The notes beneath the pieces are model-generated. The model worked only from the letters and a program-made list of their open reading frames with translations. It ran no database searches and was not told the DNA's origin. This document shows, piece by piece, positions 7,192 through 16,636 of a stretch of 64,000 nucleotides of DNA. Within the stretch, counting starts at the first letter, position 1. The number at the start of each line of letters is the position of its first letter. This stretch comes from Chitinophaga varians. GTDB taxonomy: Bacteria > Bacteroidota > Bacteroidia > Chitinophagales > Chitinophagaceae. The stretch covers positions 310,001 to 374,000 of the forward strand of contig NZ_JACVFB010000004.1 of NCBI RefSeq assembly GCF_014529945.1. The letters run 5' to 3'. The position numbers and the translations under genes were made by a program.

Positions 7192-9567
7192 TTATTCGGC
7201 CTTCAGGCTCTTCACGGGGTCGGCCAGCGCAGCTCTGATGGACTGGAAACTAACGGTGATGATGGTGATGACGATTGCCCCCAGCGCGGTGATGAGCAAT
7301 ACGCCGGCGCTGATATTGATGCGGTACTCATACTGCTGTAGCCACCGTTGTAATATATACGAGGTAAGTGGTGCGGCCACCAGACAACTGAGCACCACCA
7401 GTACGACAAAATCTTTCGAAAGCAATAGCCATACCTGTGATATGGAAGCGCCCAACACTTTCCGGATACCGATTTCTTTGGTACGTTGTTCTGCCATATA
7501 TGCGGCCAGGCCAAAGAGACCCAGGCAGGAAATGAAAATAGCCAATACAGCGAATACACCGGCCAGATTCCCCACCAGGGTTTCAAACCCGAACTTATCG
7601 GCATACGCATCATTGATGAACCGGTACCGGTAGGAATAGAAGGGATTATGTTTGTTGAAAACGGGTGTCAGGGCGGCGATGGCTTTCTCTGTGGGAACAC
7701 CTGGCGACAGGCGATAGGTGATCACATTGGCCCAGTCAGGATTGTAAATAAACATACAAGGCGGTACTGATGAATAGGGAGAACCCATCAGGGCATCCTT
7801 TACGACGCCGATTATTTTCTGGACTTTAACCGGGTCGCTCCAACGAATAACCTGGTTAATGGGGTCTTTGAGACGCATGCGTTTAACAGCTGATTCATTC
7901 AGGATGATATAGGAGGTGTCCGCGCCCAGGTTGCCTGAGAAGTTTCGGCCGGCAACGATCTGCATGCCCGTGGTCTTAAAGTAATCTGCGTCGGAAACAG
8001 CGGTAGTGCCTAATTCCAGCGATTCGCCAGGTTGTTTGCCCTGCCATTCCCGGATATTATTGGTGACCCAGATGCCGGTAACAGGACTGGAGGATTTGGT
8101 GACACTGGCTACCATGCCGGTTTGCAGCAGGTCATTTTTCAACGCCTCGTAGTTGCGGTTCATGTCCGGGCTGTTGTCGGTCATCATCAGCCGTTGCGCG
8201 TCGTAACCCGTAGGGCGGTCCTTGGCATGTTGTATCTGTTGATAGATGACAATAGTGCTGATCATGAGGGCAACGGAACAGGTGAATTGTACCATCACCA
8301 GTGCCTTTCGCGGCAGGGAGGCGGCTTTACCGGTATGTATACTACCTTTCAGTACTTTTACCGGTTGAAAGGAAGAGAGATAGAACGCGGGTCTTCCCCC
8401 TGCCAGCAAAGCCGTCAGCAGTACATAGGCTGTCAGTATGCACCAGAAAACAACGCTGTGGTAAGGAATCCGGATATGGGAATTCGTCAGGGCATTAAAT
8501 GAGGGGAGCGACAATTCTACCAATATCAGAGAGAGCACAAAGGAAATCATGGTGATCATCAGCGATTCCAATAAAAACTGAAACACCAGATCATTACGGT
8601 GAGAACCGATCGCTTTTCGTATACCCACTTCCCGTGCCCGTTTTTCAGAACGCGCGGTAGAGAGGTTCATAAAGTTGATACAGGCAATCAACAATACCAG
8701 CAGTCCGATAATGCTGAACATCTTCACATAGTCCAGCAGACCGCCGGACACCACGCCATTTTTGAACTCCGCCTGCAGATGCCATTGTTTCATCGATTGC
8801 ATGAATAGTTCGCTTTTAGCGATAGCGTATTCATCTACACTGTATTTTTTCAACAGCATCTTCATGTTGGCAGATACCTGATCAAAAGAAACATTGGGTT
8901 CAAGACTTACAAACGTCTGGAAACTGTTGTTGCCCCATTGGGTGCCCCAGTGTTGCACTTTTACCATGTAGTCTTGTGGTATGATATAACGGAACTGAAA
9001 AGTTGAATTAGCAGGTATATCTTCCAATATGCCTGTCACTTTCAGGTCTGTCTGGTTATCGAGACGGACAATTTGATCGATAGGGTCTGCATCTCCAAAA
9101 AGTGACTTGGCCGTGGAGGCCGTGAGTACAATAGAATGCATATCATTCAGCACATCGCCGGCTTTACCGCGTAGTAACGGATACCCGAATACCTGCAAAA
9201 AATCGGGGCTGGCTGTTATGCCATTCAGGTATAACTTTTTCTCTTTTGCTACCAGTCCATGCCAGGCCGTCCAATCAGTTTGAGTGACATACCGGATGCC
9301 GGGTACTTCCTTTTTTAATACCTCCGCTAAAGGATAGGAGGTGGACCGCTGTGTGAGGATGTCGCCGTTGTAGACGGTCTTGTACATGACCTGATAAGTA
9401 TGCTGGTAGCCGGGCAGAAAGCGGTCGTACGAAAACTGATAATGTACCCACAGCCCAATCAAAAGCGCCACCGCCATCCCGATGGCCAGTCCGAAAATGT
9501 TTAGCGCGCTATAAGCCTTGTTGTTGGTGAGGCTACGCCAGGCTGTTTTGAAGTAATTCAGCAACAT
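7192..9567 (-). CDS. FtsX-like ABC transporter permease (MacB-like)
   Basis: 791 residues from ATG 9567 (the frame extends to a TTG at 9585). The order is: N-terminal helix (ALNIFGLAIGMAVALLIGLW), a large periplasmic MacB_PCD-like domain (about 50-280), three helices with the conserved FMNLSTARSEKRAREVGIRK motif, a second periplasmic domain, and a final FtsX block (GLFGLAAYMAEQRTKEIGIRK). This duplicated-core form of about 790 residues is a Bacteroidota-specific expansion usually described as an ABC permease. No ATPase gene is adjacent, so the ATP-binding partner is encoded elsewhere. A paralogue lies at 11869-14229. Likely roles are lipoprotein or peptide export or envelope-stress sensing; substrate unknown. 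Confidence 0.9.
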   Translation of the reverse strand: MLLNYFKTAWRSLTNNKAYSALNIFGLAIGMAVALLIGLWVHYQFSYDRFLPGYQHTYQVMYKTVYNGDILTQRSTSYPLAEVLKKEVPGIRYVTQTDWTAWHGLVAKEKKLYLNGITASPDFLQVFGYPLLRGKAGDVLNDMHSIVLTASTAKSLFGDADPIDQIVRLDNQTDLKVTGILEDIPANSTFQFRYIIPQDYMVKVQHWGTQWGNNSFQTFVSLEPNVSFDQVSANMKMLLKKYSVDEYAIAKSELFMQSMKQWHLQAEFKNGVVSGGLLDYVKMFSIIGLLVLLIACINFMNLSTARSEKRAREVGIRKAIGSHRNDLVFQFLLESLMITMISFVLSLILVELSLPSFNALTNSHIRIPYHSVVFWCILTAYVLLTALLAGGRPAFYLSSFQPVKVLKGSIHTGKAASLPRKALVMVQFTCSVALMISTIVIYQQIQHAKDRPTGYDAQRLMMTDNSPDMNRNYEALKNDLLQTGMVASVTKSSSPVTGIWVTNNIREWQGKQPGESLELGTTAVSDADYFKTTGMQIVAGRNFSGNLGADTSYIILNESAVKRMRLKDPINQVIRWSDPVKVQKIIGVVKDALMGSPYSSVPPCMFIYNPDWANVITYRLSPGVPTEKAIAALTPVFNKHNPFYSYRYRFINDAYADKFGFETLVGNLAGVFAVLAIFISCLGLFGLAAYMAEQRTKEIGIRKVLGASISQVWLLLSKDFVVLVVLSCLVAAPLTSYILQRWLQQYEYRINISAGVLLITALGAIVITIITVSFQSIRAALADPVKSLKAE

Positions 9568-9705
9568 GTAAAAGGAGTTAGTCAACAGGCATCTCTGAAG
9601 AATAATGCCATAAAATAATCTATTTAAATCTAACTAATTATGATTTATAAAATATTTTATATTGTTCGGTTTTAAAACAACGCTGTCCGGTTTTAACAGG
9701 CTTGT

Positions 9706-9713
9706 TATCTTTG
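9706..9713 (+). promoter_or_regulatory. Bacteroidota -7 promoter element TATCTTTG
   Basis: Exact TAnnTTTG match, 78 bases before the DUF4256 start. It lies in the divergent space with the FtsX gene. The -33 box is not clear. Confidence 0.45.
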
Positions 9714-9790
9714 AGGCGATCTGTCTTATTTAACCGGAACCAGCACCCTTCCCTGCGGGATGGTCCTTCATCTTCAAAACTACCTGTAAT

Positions 9791-10366
9791 ATGGGCAAAA
9801 GTAACAGTAATAAGAAGAAATTATCATCGGAGCAACAGGCTGCGCTCCTGGCTACCCTGCAATCACGTTTTGAAAAAAACATGCCCCGGCACAAAGGCCT
9901 GGAATGGAAGGCCGTAGAGGCGAAGCTGAAAGCCAGCGGCGACAAACTATGGTCGCTTCAGATCATGGAAGAAACCGGCGGGGAGCCGGATGTGGTAGGA
10001 TTTGACAAAAAAACGGGCGAATATACTTTTTATGATTGCGCGCCCGAAACGCCGGCAGGACGCAGAAACGTGTGTTACGACCGCGAAGCGCTGGACGCCA
10101 GAAAAGAACATAAACCGGGAGACAGCGCCGTAGATATGGCAGCAGCCATCGGTATTAGTATACTGACGGAAGAACAATACAGGGCGCTACAACAGCTGGG
10201 GAAATTTGACCTGAAAACATCCAGCTGGGTGGATACGCCGGCGGCTATCCGAAAACTGGGCGGCGCGCTGTTTTGCGACCGGCGGTATGATCATGTTTTT
10301 CTGTATCACAACGGTGCGTCTTCTTATTATGCGGTGAGAGGATTCAGAGGGGCGTTGAGCGTCTGA
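9791..10366 (+). CDS. DUF4256 family protein
   Basis: 191 residues, soluble, no signal. The sequence matches what I know of the DUF4256 family: an N-terminal helix with RFEKNMPRH, then GLEWKAVEAKL, GGEPDVVGFDKKTGEYTFYD and CAPETPAGRRNVCYD, and a C-terminal YYAVRGFRGAL. The family is widespread in bacteria and has no established function. It is transcribed in the same direction as the MutS-like gene 82 bases downstream, but an imperfect terminator-like hairpin lies between, so the two may be separate units. Confidence 0.85.
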   Translation: MGKSNSNKKKLSSEQQAALLATLQSRFEKNMPRHKGLEWKAVEAKLKASGDKLWSLQIMEETGGEPDVVGFDKKTGEYTFYDCAPETPAGRRNVCYDREALDARKEHKPGDSAVDMAAAIGISILTEEQYRALQQLGKFDLKTSSWVDTPAAIRKLGGALFCDRRYDHVFLYHNGASSYYAVRGFRGALSV

Positions 10367-10395
10367 ACTTACGCCAAATACTATACGAAAATAAT

Positions 10396-10446
10396 GAGGC
10401 TGAAGAAGGCTTGATTTTTGCAATCAGTCTTCCAAAGCCTCTTTTT
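10396..10446 (+). terminator. Imperfect hairpin terminator after DUF4256
   Basis: GAGGCT (10396-10401) pairs with AGCCTC (10436-10441), with further pairing of GAAG/CTTC and TTGAT/ATCA inside, followed by CTTTTT. It ends only a few bases before the next start codon at 10449. Confidence 0.5.
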
Positions 10447-10448
10447 AC

Positions 10449-11726
10449 ATGACGACAGAGAAAACCTATATCAACCGGGAAATAATATCGTTGTTTGATT
10501 ATACCAATAATACCGGCGCTAAAGCCTCCCTGCATGCGTTGTTTGACAGAGCCGGGTTGACCCGTGAAGAGGTGACGGCCCGACAGCTATTATTGCGCAC
10601 CTTTGTGGAACAATGGGATATACTGGAAGATCTCAGGTACCAACGGTACGATTTTGAAGAAGTGCATCGCTTTACTACCACGCTGAAACACTACTATGGA
10701 GAAGAAGGGCCGGACAGGATTTTTTTGCTGTTCAGCAAAGACAAACATCGCCTGAAGGCAAGTTGTGCACAAACAGTCCTGTTTTTTGATCGCTTATATA
10801 AACAATATTTTGAGAAGGCTGCAAAGGTGAAATTCCCGGAGGCATTTCAACCTTGTCCGGAGCGGATTGGCGCCTTTCTTTCCGGAGCAGAAACGGCGCA
10901 ACTGGCCATGAAGATAAACCGGGGAACGACATTATCGATTTCCGACATGTCGGGGTTATTGAAATGGTTGCTGCAGAAAGATGCCAGCCATGAGCTGGAA
11001 TATTTCTGGCAATCATTGTTTGATTTTGAAGCTATCTGGTCGGTGGCGAAAGGAATTAAGACACGTCATTTTGTTTTCCCGGTGTTCACGCAGGAGATAT
11101 TGCTATTGGAACAATTCTATCATCCAATGCTCAAAAATCCTGTGTGCAACGATTTCAGCACCTGCAACAGCGTGATGTTGCTGACAGGGCCCAATATGGC
11201 CGGTAAATCCACCGTGCTGAAGTCTGTTACTATTTGTGTGCTACTGGCGCACCTGGGCCTGGCGGTACCAGCGCAACGATGCGAGGTGCCATTTTATGAC
11301 GACTTCCTGATTTCCATTAACGTAACGGACGATATCCAAAGTGGCTACAGCCATTTTATGCAGGAGGTGATGAGTCTGAAGACGATCATGCAACAGGCTG
11401 TCAGCGGGAAGAAGTGTTTCGCGGTATTTGATGAATTATTTAGCGGAACCAATATCGATGATGCGATCGATATTACCTGTTCAACGGTGAGGGGATTATC
11501 ACAGCAAAGCGGTTGCCTGTTTATGATTTCCACGCACCTGTATCAGCTCGATGACCTGTTGCCCCGCAACAGCTTTGAGGCGTATCAGCTGGAAGCTATG
11601 ATTGAAGAAGGTATGCCCAGACATACCTACGTGTTAAAGAAAGGATGGTCACGGCTGAAGTTCGGTAAGTTACTGTTTGAAAAGGAGGGGCTGAACAGCC
11701 TGCTCAACGGAATACCCGAAAGTTGA
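10449..11726 (+). CDS. Short MutS-like ATPase (no mismatch-recognition domain)
   Basis: 425 residues. The C-terminal half is a MutS domain V ABC-type ATPase: Walker A GPNMAGKST at 247-255, a conserved DDIQSGYSHFMQEV segment, Walker B CFAVFDELFSGTN and the ISTHLYQL switch. The N-terminal half is helical and resembles the MutS core/lever region. The mismatch-binding and connector domains of true MutS (over 800 residues) are missing, as is any Smr nuclease domain of MutS2. Proteins of this kind are annotated as MutS-related DNA mismatch repair proteins in Bacteroidota, but a role in mismatch repair is not shown. It probably dimerises and clamps around DNA. Confidence 0.85.
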   Translation: MTTEKTYINREIISLFDYTNNTGAKASLHALFDRAGLTREEVTARQLLLRTFVEQWDILEDLRYQRYDFEEVHRFTTTLKHYYGEEGPDRIFLLFSKDKHRLKASCAQTVLFFDRLYKQYFEKAAKVKFPEAFQPCPERIGAFLSGAETAQLAMKINRGTTLSISDMSGLLKWLLQKDASHELEYFWQSLFDFEAIWSVAKGIKTRHFVFPVFTQEILLLEQFYHPMLKNPVCNDFSTCNSVMLLTGPNMAGKSTVLKSVTICVLLAHLGLAVPAQRCEVPFYDDFLISINVTDDIQSGYSHFMQEVMSLKTIMQQAVSGKKCFAVFDELFSGTNIDDAIDITCSTVRGLSQQSGCLFMISTHLYQLDDLLPRNSFEAYQLEAMIEEGMPRHTYVLKKGWSRLKFGKLLFEKEGLNSLLNGIPES

Positions 11727-11842
11727 AAATGTGTTTACCAGATAATTTGGAGGAGATTAACGGACGGTAGTACTTCCCGGACGAAATACATCAGGATGAC
11801 CAGCCGGAAAAAAGATTAGCCGTTCCCGTGAGTTGATAGGGG

Positions 11843-11877
11843 CCGGAATAAGCTCACTGTCGGTGAGCTTATTCCGG
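11843..11877. terminator. Bidirectional terminator overlapping the FtsX stop codon
   Basis: Fifteen-bp perfect stem (11843-11857 / 11863-11877) with a TGTCG loop, followed by TTTT on the plus strand. The right arm covers the stop codon of the minus-strand FtsX gene (11869-11871). It separates two convergent genes. Confidence 0.8.
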
Positions 11878-14229
11878 TTTTATGCTTTTTACCGGATTGG
11901 TGAGCGCTGCTTTGATGGCTTGTGAGCTGACTGTTAACAGGGCAATGACGATAGCTAGCATGCCGGCAGTGAGGAATATCCCGATACCGGGCGTTATCCG
12001 GTAGTAGAATTCCTTCAGCCACTGTTGACTCACCCAGTAGGCAACGGGGGAGGCGATCAATACGGCAATGACTACCAGTCGCACGAAATCTCCCGATAGC
12101 AGCACCACAATATTGCTCACAGAGGCGCCCAATACTTTTCGGATACCGATTTCTTTGAAGCGGCTTTCGGCCATAAATGCGGCCAGGCCAAACAGTCCAA
12201 GGCAGGAAATGAAAATGGTCAGTCCTGCGAAAATGGCCGCCAGTTTACCGGTAAACTGCTCGCTGCTGAATTTGTCTGCGTAGGCGTCGTGCGCAAAATG
12301 CATTTCCAGCGGAAAAGCAGGGTTATATTTTTTGAATACCTTTTCCATGCCGGCAATATTAGTGGCAAGAGGCTGTTGAGGGTTCAGTTTTACAAGGATA
12401 GTACCAGTCCAGCTTTTCGCGCCTTTAATAACGATCGGTTTTACCGGCATGTACGGTGACTCCTGTATGAAATCTTCCACCACGCCCACAACGTGAAATT
12501 TGTCCTGGTCATCGAAGATTTCCTGACCGATAGGATCTTTAAAGCCCATCAGTTTCACGGCAGCTTCATTGATCAGGCAGGCGGTAGAATCAGTGGGATA
12601 CTGTTTTAAGTCGATGTCCCTGCCCTGTAGCAGCCGCATGCCGGCTGTTTTGACCAGATCGCCTTCCGAAGTATACCGGTTTACCTGCGCCTTCAAATTT
12701 TCCGGCTTGCCTTTCCAGCGCAGACTCAGTCCGTATGCCCAGTTTTCTGATAAGGGCGACATGACTTTGGATACAGCAGTAGCATAGCCTGAAGTAATCA
12801 GTTCCTGTTTGATCAACTGGAAGTTCTTGTCCATTTCATCATTCAGGAATACATGTACCAGATTATCCATGTCGATACCGGTTTTTCTGTTTTCTCCATA
12901 CCTGATTTGTTTGGTCACAACGATCGTACAGATGATCAGCACAATTGCGAAAGTAAATTGTAACACCACCAATACCTGTCGTGGTGTGACAGGGGTACGA
13001 ACGCTTCTGTAGGTGCCTTTGAGCGCAGAAACGGGTTTGAAGCCGGAAAGGAAAAAGGCGGGGTAACTACCGGCGAGCGTGCCGGTCAGTAAGGTGAAGC
13101 CGATGCCCGACAGCCAGTAATAAGGATTACTATATTCCAGTTGTAGCTGTTTACCAGTAAGCTGATTAAATGCGGGCAGGCAGAAGATCACAATCATCCA
13201 GGCTATTACACCGGAGATAACGGCGAGGGTAATTGATTCTGTCAGGAACTGAAGGATGAGTGAATATTGCTGTGCGCCAATCGCTTTTCGTACACCTACT
13301 TCCCTGGCCCGTTTACTGCTTCGCGCCGTGGAGAGGTTCATAAAATTGATACAGGCGATCAGCAGGATCACCACTGCTACCAGAAAAAAAGTGCGCACGG
13401 TGGTAATGCGACCACCCACGGGTATACCGTTTTCAAAATGATCGTATAGCCGTAAGCGACTGACAGCATACAGGAATGACTCCGTGCCGGCATCTTTGGA
13501 GTGTTCCGGCACTATGCGCCTGATTTTCCGGTTAATGATCTCCGGAGAAGTGTTAGGGCGCAAGAGCACAAAGGTGGCAACGGAAACGTTGCTCCAGTCT
13601 TTATCGATATGCCCTGTCAATGTTTCTCTTTCGTAGGAAAGCAGGTACTCGGCAAAGCTGAACCTGGAATTGTCCGGGAGGTTCTTCAGGATGCCGGACA
13701 CGGTATAATTGACGTTGCCTATTTTTATTATTTTCCCTATCGGATCCTCATGCTGGAAGAGTTTCCCGGCTAATTTTTCCGTGATGACAATATTGTTGGG
13801 GTCTTTTAACACCGTCTGTTCATTTCCACTCAGGAGCGGGAAGGAGAACATGGAAAGAAAACCGGGATCTACCACGGCTCCGGCAGACATCAGCTTCCTG
13901 TCCTGCCGGGGGGCCAGCAGGAGGTTGCGTGTCCAGCGTACACGCGTGGCGTCTTCTATCTCAGGATAATCTGTTTTCAGAGAAGGCGCCATCATCTCAG
14001 AGGTACTGGTCATGGACCTGATCTTGCCCTGAATGCTGTCGTTGGACCATACCTGGTATAACCGGTCCAATTTGCTGTGGAAGCGGTCGTAACCTGTTTC
14101 ATCTTTTACCCAAAGCAGAATAAGTATGGCGCTGGCCATACCGATGGCTAGTCCGCCGATATTGATGAGCGAAAATGCTTTGTTGCGGAACAGGTTCCGG
14201 ATAGCGATGGTGAAATAATTCCTGAGCAT
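11869..14229 (-). CDS. FtsX-like ABC transporter permease (second paralogue)
   Basis: 786 residues from ATG 14229, with the same layout as the protein at 7192-9567: N-terminal helix (SLINIGGLAIGMASAILILL), a MacB_PCD-like periplasmic domain, the FMNLSTARSSKRAREVGVRK motif after the first FtsX helices, a second periplasmic domain, and the closing GLFGLAAFMAESRFKEIGIRK block. The two permeases are similar over their whole length and are likely ancient duplicates that now flank two plus-strand genes. No ATPase is encoded nearby. Function is inferred from the FtsX/MacB family: transmission of ATP hydrolysis into periplasmic movement. Confidence 0.9.
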   Translation of the reverse strand: MLRNYFTIAIRNLFRNKAFSLINIGGLAIGMASAILILLWVKDETGYDRFHSKLDRLYQVWSNDSIQGKIRSMTSTSEMMAPSLKTDYPEIEDATRVRWTRNLLLAPRQDRKLMSAGAVVDPGFLSMFSFPLLSGNEQTVLKDPNNIVITEKLAGKLFQHEDPIGKIIKIGNVNYTVSGILKNLPDNSRFSFAEYLLSYERETLTGHIDKDWSNVSVATFVLLRPNTSPEIINRKIRRIVPEHSKDAGTESFLYAVSRLRLYDHFENGIPVGGRITTVRTFFLVAVVILLIACINFMNLSTARSSKRAREVGVRKAIGAQQYSLILQFLTESITLAVISGVIAWMIVIFCLPAFNQLTGKQLQLEYSNPYYWLSGIGFTLLTGTLAGSYPAFFLSGFKPVSALKGTYRSVRTPVTPRQVLVVLQFTFAIVLIICTIVVTKQIRYGENRKTGIDMDNLVHVFLNDEMDKNFQLIKQELITSGYATAVSKVMSPLSENWAYGLSLRWKGKPENLKAQVNRYTSEGDLVKTAGMRLLQGRDIDLKQYPTDSTACLINEAAVKLMGFKDPIGQEIFDDQDKFHVVGVVEDFIQESPYMPVKPIVIKGAKSWTGTILVKLNPQQPLATNIAGMEKVFKKYNPAFPLEMHFAHDAYADKFSSEQFTGKLAAIFAGLTIFISCLGLFGLAAFMAESRFKEIGIRKVLGASVSNIVVLLSGDFVRLVVIAVLIASPVAYWVSQQWLKEFYYRITPGIGIFLTAGMLAIVIALLTVSSQAIKAALTNPVKSIKPE

Positions 14230-14433
14230 GCGTGCCCCGCGTCGAAAAGAATGCCAGCTTTTAAGTTTTTGGTTATGATGGTGTTATGGGTTTGTAAAAC
14301 ACGGGAGATGTCCGTTTTTGGTACAGGCGGCCGTACGAATGCGGACAAGCCCCTGTCGGCCGTTCATAGCATGGTGTCTACGGTCTCAACATAGTAATTT
14401 TTGAGGTAACTTAGATACAAGTCTGAAAATCTT

Positions 14434-14808
14434 ATGAAGATGGATACCAACATATTATCCTTCCTGGACAGCTATCCGGCAACGGTGGCCACCCGGGCGC
14501 GTCAGTTGCGTGACACGCTGCTGGAGATGTTGCCGGGTATCATTGAGCAGCTGGACGTGCCGGCCAAAATGATCGCTTACACCTACGGTCAAAAATATAC
14601 GCAGATGATCTGCACTCTTATCCCTTCGCAAAAGGGATTGAAGCTGGGGTTCTATAAAGGCAACGAGTTGCCCGATCCTGCCGGCATATTGAAAGGCAAT
14701 GGTAAGATATCCCGCTATGTGGAAGTCAAGGATGATGAAACCCTGCATAGCGCTGCGCTGAAAAAGCTGGTAGGCGCAGCGCTACAGGCATATAGGGAAA
14801 GAATTTAG
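14434..14808 (+). CDS. DUF1801 (YdhG-like) small protein
   Basis: 124 residues, soluble. It shows the DUF1801 pattern: an N-terminal helix (VATRARQLRDTLLEMLPGIIEQL), then short strands including LIPSQKGLKLGFYKGNEL and RYVEVKDDETLHSAALKKLV. The family is small, widespread and uncharacterised, with a fold related to iron-chaperone frataxin-like domains. The stop overlaps the end of the convergent GT10 gene by 4 bases, so the two transcripts are antisense to each other at their 3' ends. A second ATG at 14440 is an equally good start. Confidence 0.75.
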   Translation: MKMDTNILSFLDSYPATVATRARQLRDTLLEMLPGIIEQLDVPAKMIAYTYGQKYTQMICTLIPSQKGLKLGFYKGNELPDPAGILKGNGKISRYVEVKDDETLHSAALKKLVGAALQAYRERI

Positions 14809-15764
14809 CGGTGTTTGCTGAGCGCCATGCTGATACTATTCTCCAACGTCACAAACATCTCATAAATGCGGTCAGCGGCATCCGGCCTGAATCGGTCCTG
14901 CATCACAAAGTCCGTATAGGCTTGCGGGTTGGTCTGCAACGTCTTCACTTTGTTTAAAAGCGCTGCGGGGTTTTTCTTATCATAAAAGAGGATGGCCTCT
15001 TTGTTCAGTATTGCCGGTTCAGGGTTGTTGTTATCTCCCCAGTAAATGGGGATACAACCACATTGAATCGCTTCAAAAACTTTCTCCGTCACATAGCCAT
15101 GCCTGTCGGTGTTTTCCGGGCATATATTGAATTTGTACTGCCGGAGAAAATCCACTTTGTTATCATGGAATTCCTTTTTTAAGGAATCGGTGTTGTTCAT
15201 AAACTTACCGGCACTGTCCACTTTCTCCACGGTACTGATCAATTCAAATAACTTCTTCCGGTTACCGTTTTTATCATGACTACAAATCAGGGAGCAGAAA
15301 CGCTGTTTGTCGGCAATGGTGCTGCCTGCGTTTTGTCTGATACCATCAACTTTGGCTTTGATAGACGCATAGGTGCTGTCAGCCTCAAACAAAAACAGTA
15401 ACCACAACGGAAACCGGACATAGCCCGGGCGATGTATATAATCAAATCCGATGGACACGTCCACGAAGTCAGCGCAGTAATCGCGGTATTTTGGAAATCG
15501 GGCCAGGTTTTCTCCGGAGAAAAACACTTTGGTTTTTGAGGGACTTTTCCGGATATGCGATTTCTCTCCGAAAAGCGATGACAGCAGCAGTGAATTGTCT
15601 TTATGCAGGATGTCACCAAATCTGGCAGTGACAAAATGATAGAGCCACAGGTCTTTGCTGGCTTGTCCGGGCCAGAAATTCAGTACTTCTATGCCGTTTT
15701 CAAAAGGTGTATAGGTGTAGTTGTCTTCAGTTTTGAATAGTTTATCCCAGAAATTAAGTCTCAT
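14805..15764 (-). CDS. Glycosyltransferase family 10 (alpha-1,3-fucosyltransferase-like)
   Basis: 319 residues from ATG 15764 (MRLNFWDKLFK); the frame also extends to 15818, but a -7 element at 15824-15831 leaves no room for a leader there. Residues 82-86 (SGENL) match the GT10 TGEN segment. The C-terminal donor-binding block YKFNICPENTDRHGYV is followed by TEKVFEAIQCGCIPIYWGD (from residue 226), the hallmark of bacterial and animal alpha-1,3-fucosyltransferases, which transfer fucose from GDP-fucose. There is no signal peptide; it is a cytosolic or membrane-associated enzyme likely decorating a lipopolysaccharide or capsule sugar. No other surface-glycan genes are adjacent, which is unusual. 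Confidence 0.87.
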   Translation of the reverse strand: MRLNFWDKLFKTEDNYTYTPFENGIEVLNFWPGQASKDLWLYHFVTARFGDILHKDNSLLLSSLFGEKSHIRKSPSKTKVFFSGENLARFPKYRDYCADFVDVSIGFDYIHRPGYVRFPLWLLFLFEADSTYASIKAKVDGIRQNAGSTIADKQRFCSLICSHDKNGNRKKLFELISTVEKVDSAGKFMNNTDSLKKEFHDNKVDFLRQYKFNICPENTDRHGYVTEKVFEAIQCGCIPIYWGDNNNPEPAILNKEAILFYDKKNPAALLNKVKTLQTNPQAYTDFVMQDRFRPDAADRIYEMFVTLENSISMALSKHR

Positions 15765-15823
15765 GTAACAATTGATAAATTGTAGTGGCCGGCTATGACA
15801 TGGTTCCTTTTGCCGCAATGCCG

Positions 15824-15831
15824 CAAAGGTA
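15824..15831 (-). promoter_or_regulatory. Bacteroidota -7 promoter element TACCTTTG (minus strand)
   Basis: Exact TAnnTTTG on the minus strand, in the typical context GTTGTACCTTTGCGGC, 60 bases upstream of the GT10 ATG. Confidence 0.5.
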
Positions 15832-15918
15832 CAACGGATTCGGCTATCCGGGAAATATTAATAAAAGGTTAAGCCGGGGGATGCCGATGCGCACTTATTT
15901 CCGGAAAGGATAATTTTA

Positions 15919-15926
15919 TAAATTTG
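15919..15926 (+). promoter_or_regulatory. Bacteroidota -7 promoter element TAAATTTG
   Basis: Exact TAnnTTTG about 90 bases before the ATG of the unknown gene at 16017; no clear -33 box. Confidence 0.4.
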
Positions 15927-16016
15927 ATTTTCAGGAGGATATATCATAGACATGAAGTTTGAAAAACGACCCGGCAGTTGAAAAATGATCCTGAAAAAAA
16001 ACGGAATAAGGTTATC

Positions 16017-16577
16017 ATGATGACATATTTGTACACGGCACGCGCCAGGTTTGATAAAAATCATACGGATGATTTCTCCTGGTCTGGATATATTCAATGG
16101 AGCAGGCTGGAACAGCTTACAGAGCTGGTTTCTCTGGATACGGGTTTAAATGAAGTGTTGGTGGAGCCTGATCGTGACAGTGACGAAGACAGGAAAGAAA
16201 TAGTACTGGAGAGTTGTTATGAAACAGGGCTCTTCAGGACACAGGAGTATGTGCTCAGGAAGAAGAACGGCCCGGAAAAATTTAGTTTATTGGCCGTGGT
16301 GATCGAGCCGGAATCTGATTGTGCTTTGATTCACCTGGAGAATTATGAATTTCTGGGCTATGAACTTTTAGATCAATACTATGATACCAGCGCATTAACT
16401 AACTGTGGCGGATTTGACGAAACGTTTCTTCCTGGTGATTTAAATGAGTTTGGGTTGATTGATCATTACGAAAAAGCCTATGCCATTCGGGAAAATCTGC
16501 TAAAAAATAATCCGGGGGAAGACCATGCAGATACGATCGTGATTGCCATTTGGCGTCATCGTTCCATAGGATGGTGA
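16017..16577 (+). CDS. Protein of unknown function, 186 residues
   Basis: The open frame reaches back to a TTG at 15978, but ATG at 16017 (MMTYLYTARARFD) or 16020 is more likely. The protein is acidic, soluble and has no signal peptide, membrane segment or motif I recognise. Visible features are an acidic stretch (VEPDRDSDEDRKEIVLES) and aromatic-rich segments near the C-terminus (GYELLDQYYDTSALTNCGGF). The gene is richer in A+T than the flanking housekeeping-like genes. It is followed after 59 bases by a cytosolic beta-propeller gene in the same direction, and the two may form a unit. An immunity-type role, as for many orphan acidic proteins, is only a guess. Confidence 0.65.
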   Translation: MMTYLYTARARFDKNHTDDFSWSGYIQWSRLEQLTELVSLDTGLNEVLVEPDRDSDEDRKEIVLESCYETGLFRTQEYVLRKKNGPEKFSLLAVVIEPESDCALIHLENYEFLGYELLDQYYDTSALTNCGGFDETFLPGDLNEFGLIDHYEKAYAIRENLLKNNPGEDHADTIVIAIWRHRSIGW

Positions 16578-16636
16578 GGATTAAATATGGCTTAAAATAT
16601 CTATTTTTAGCGGATCGCCTAAAATGTAACATACCT

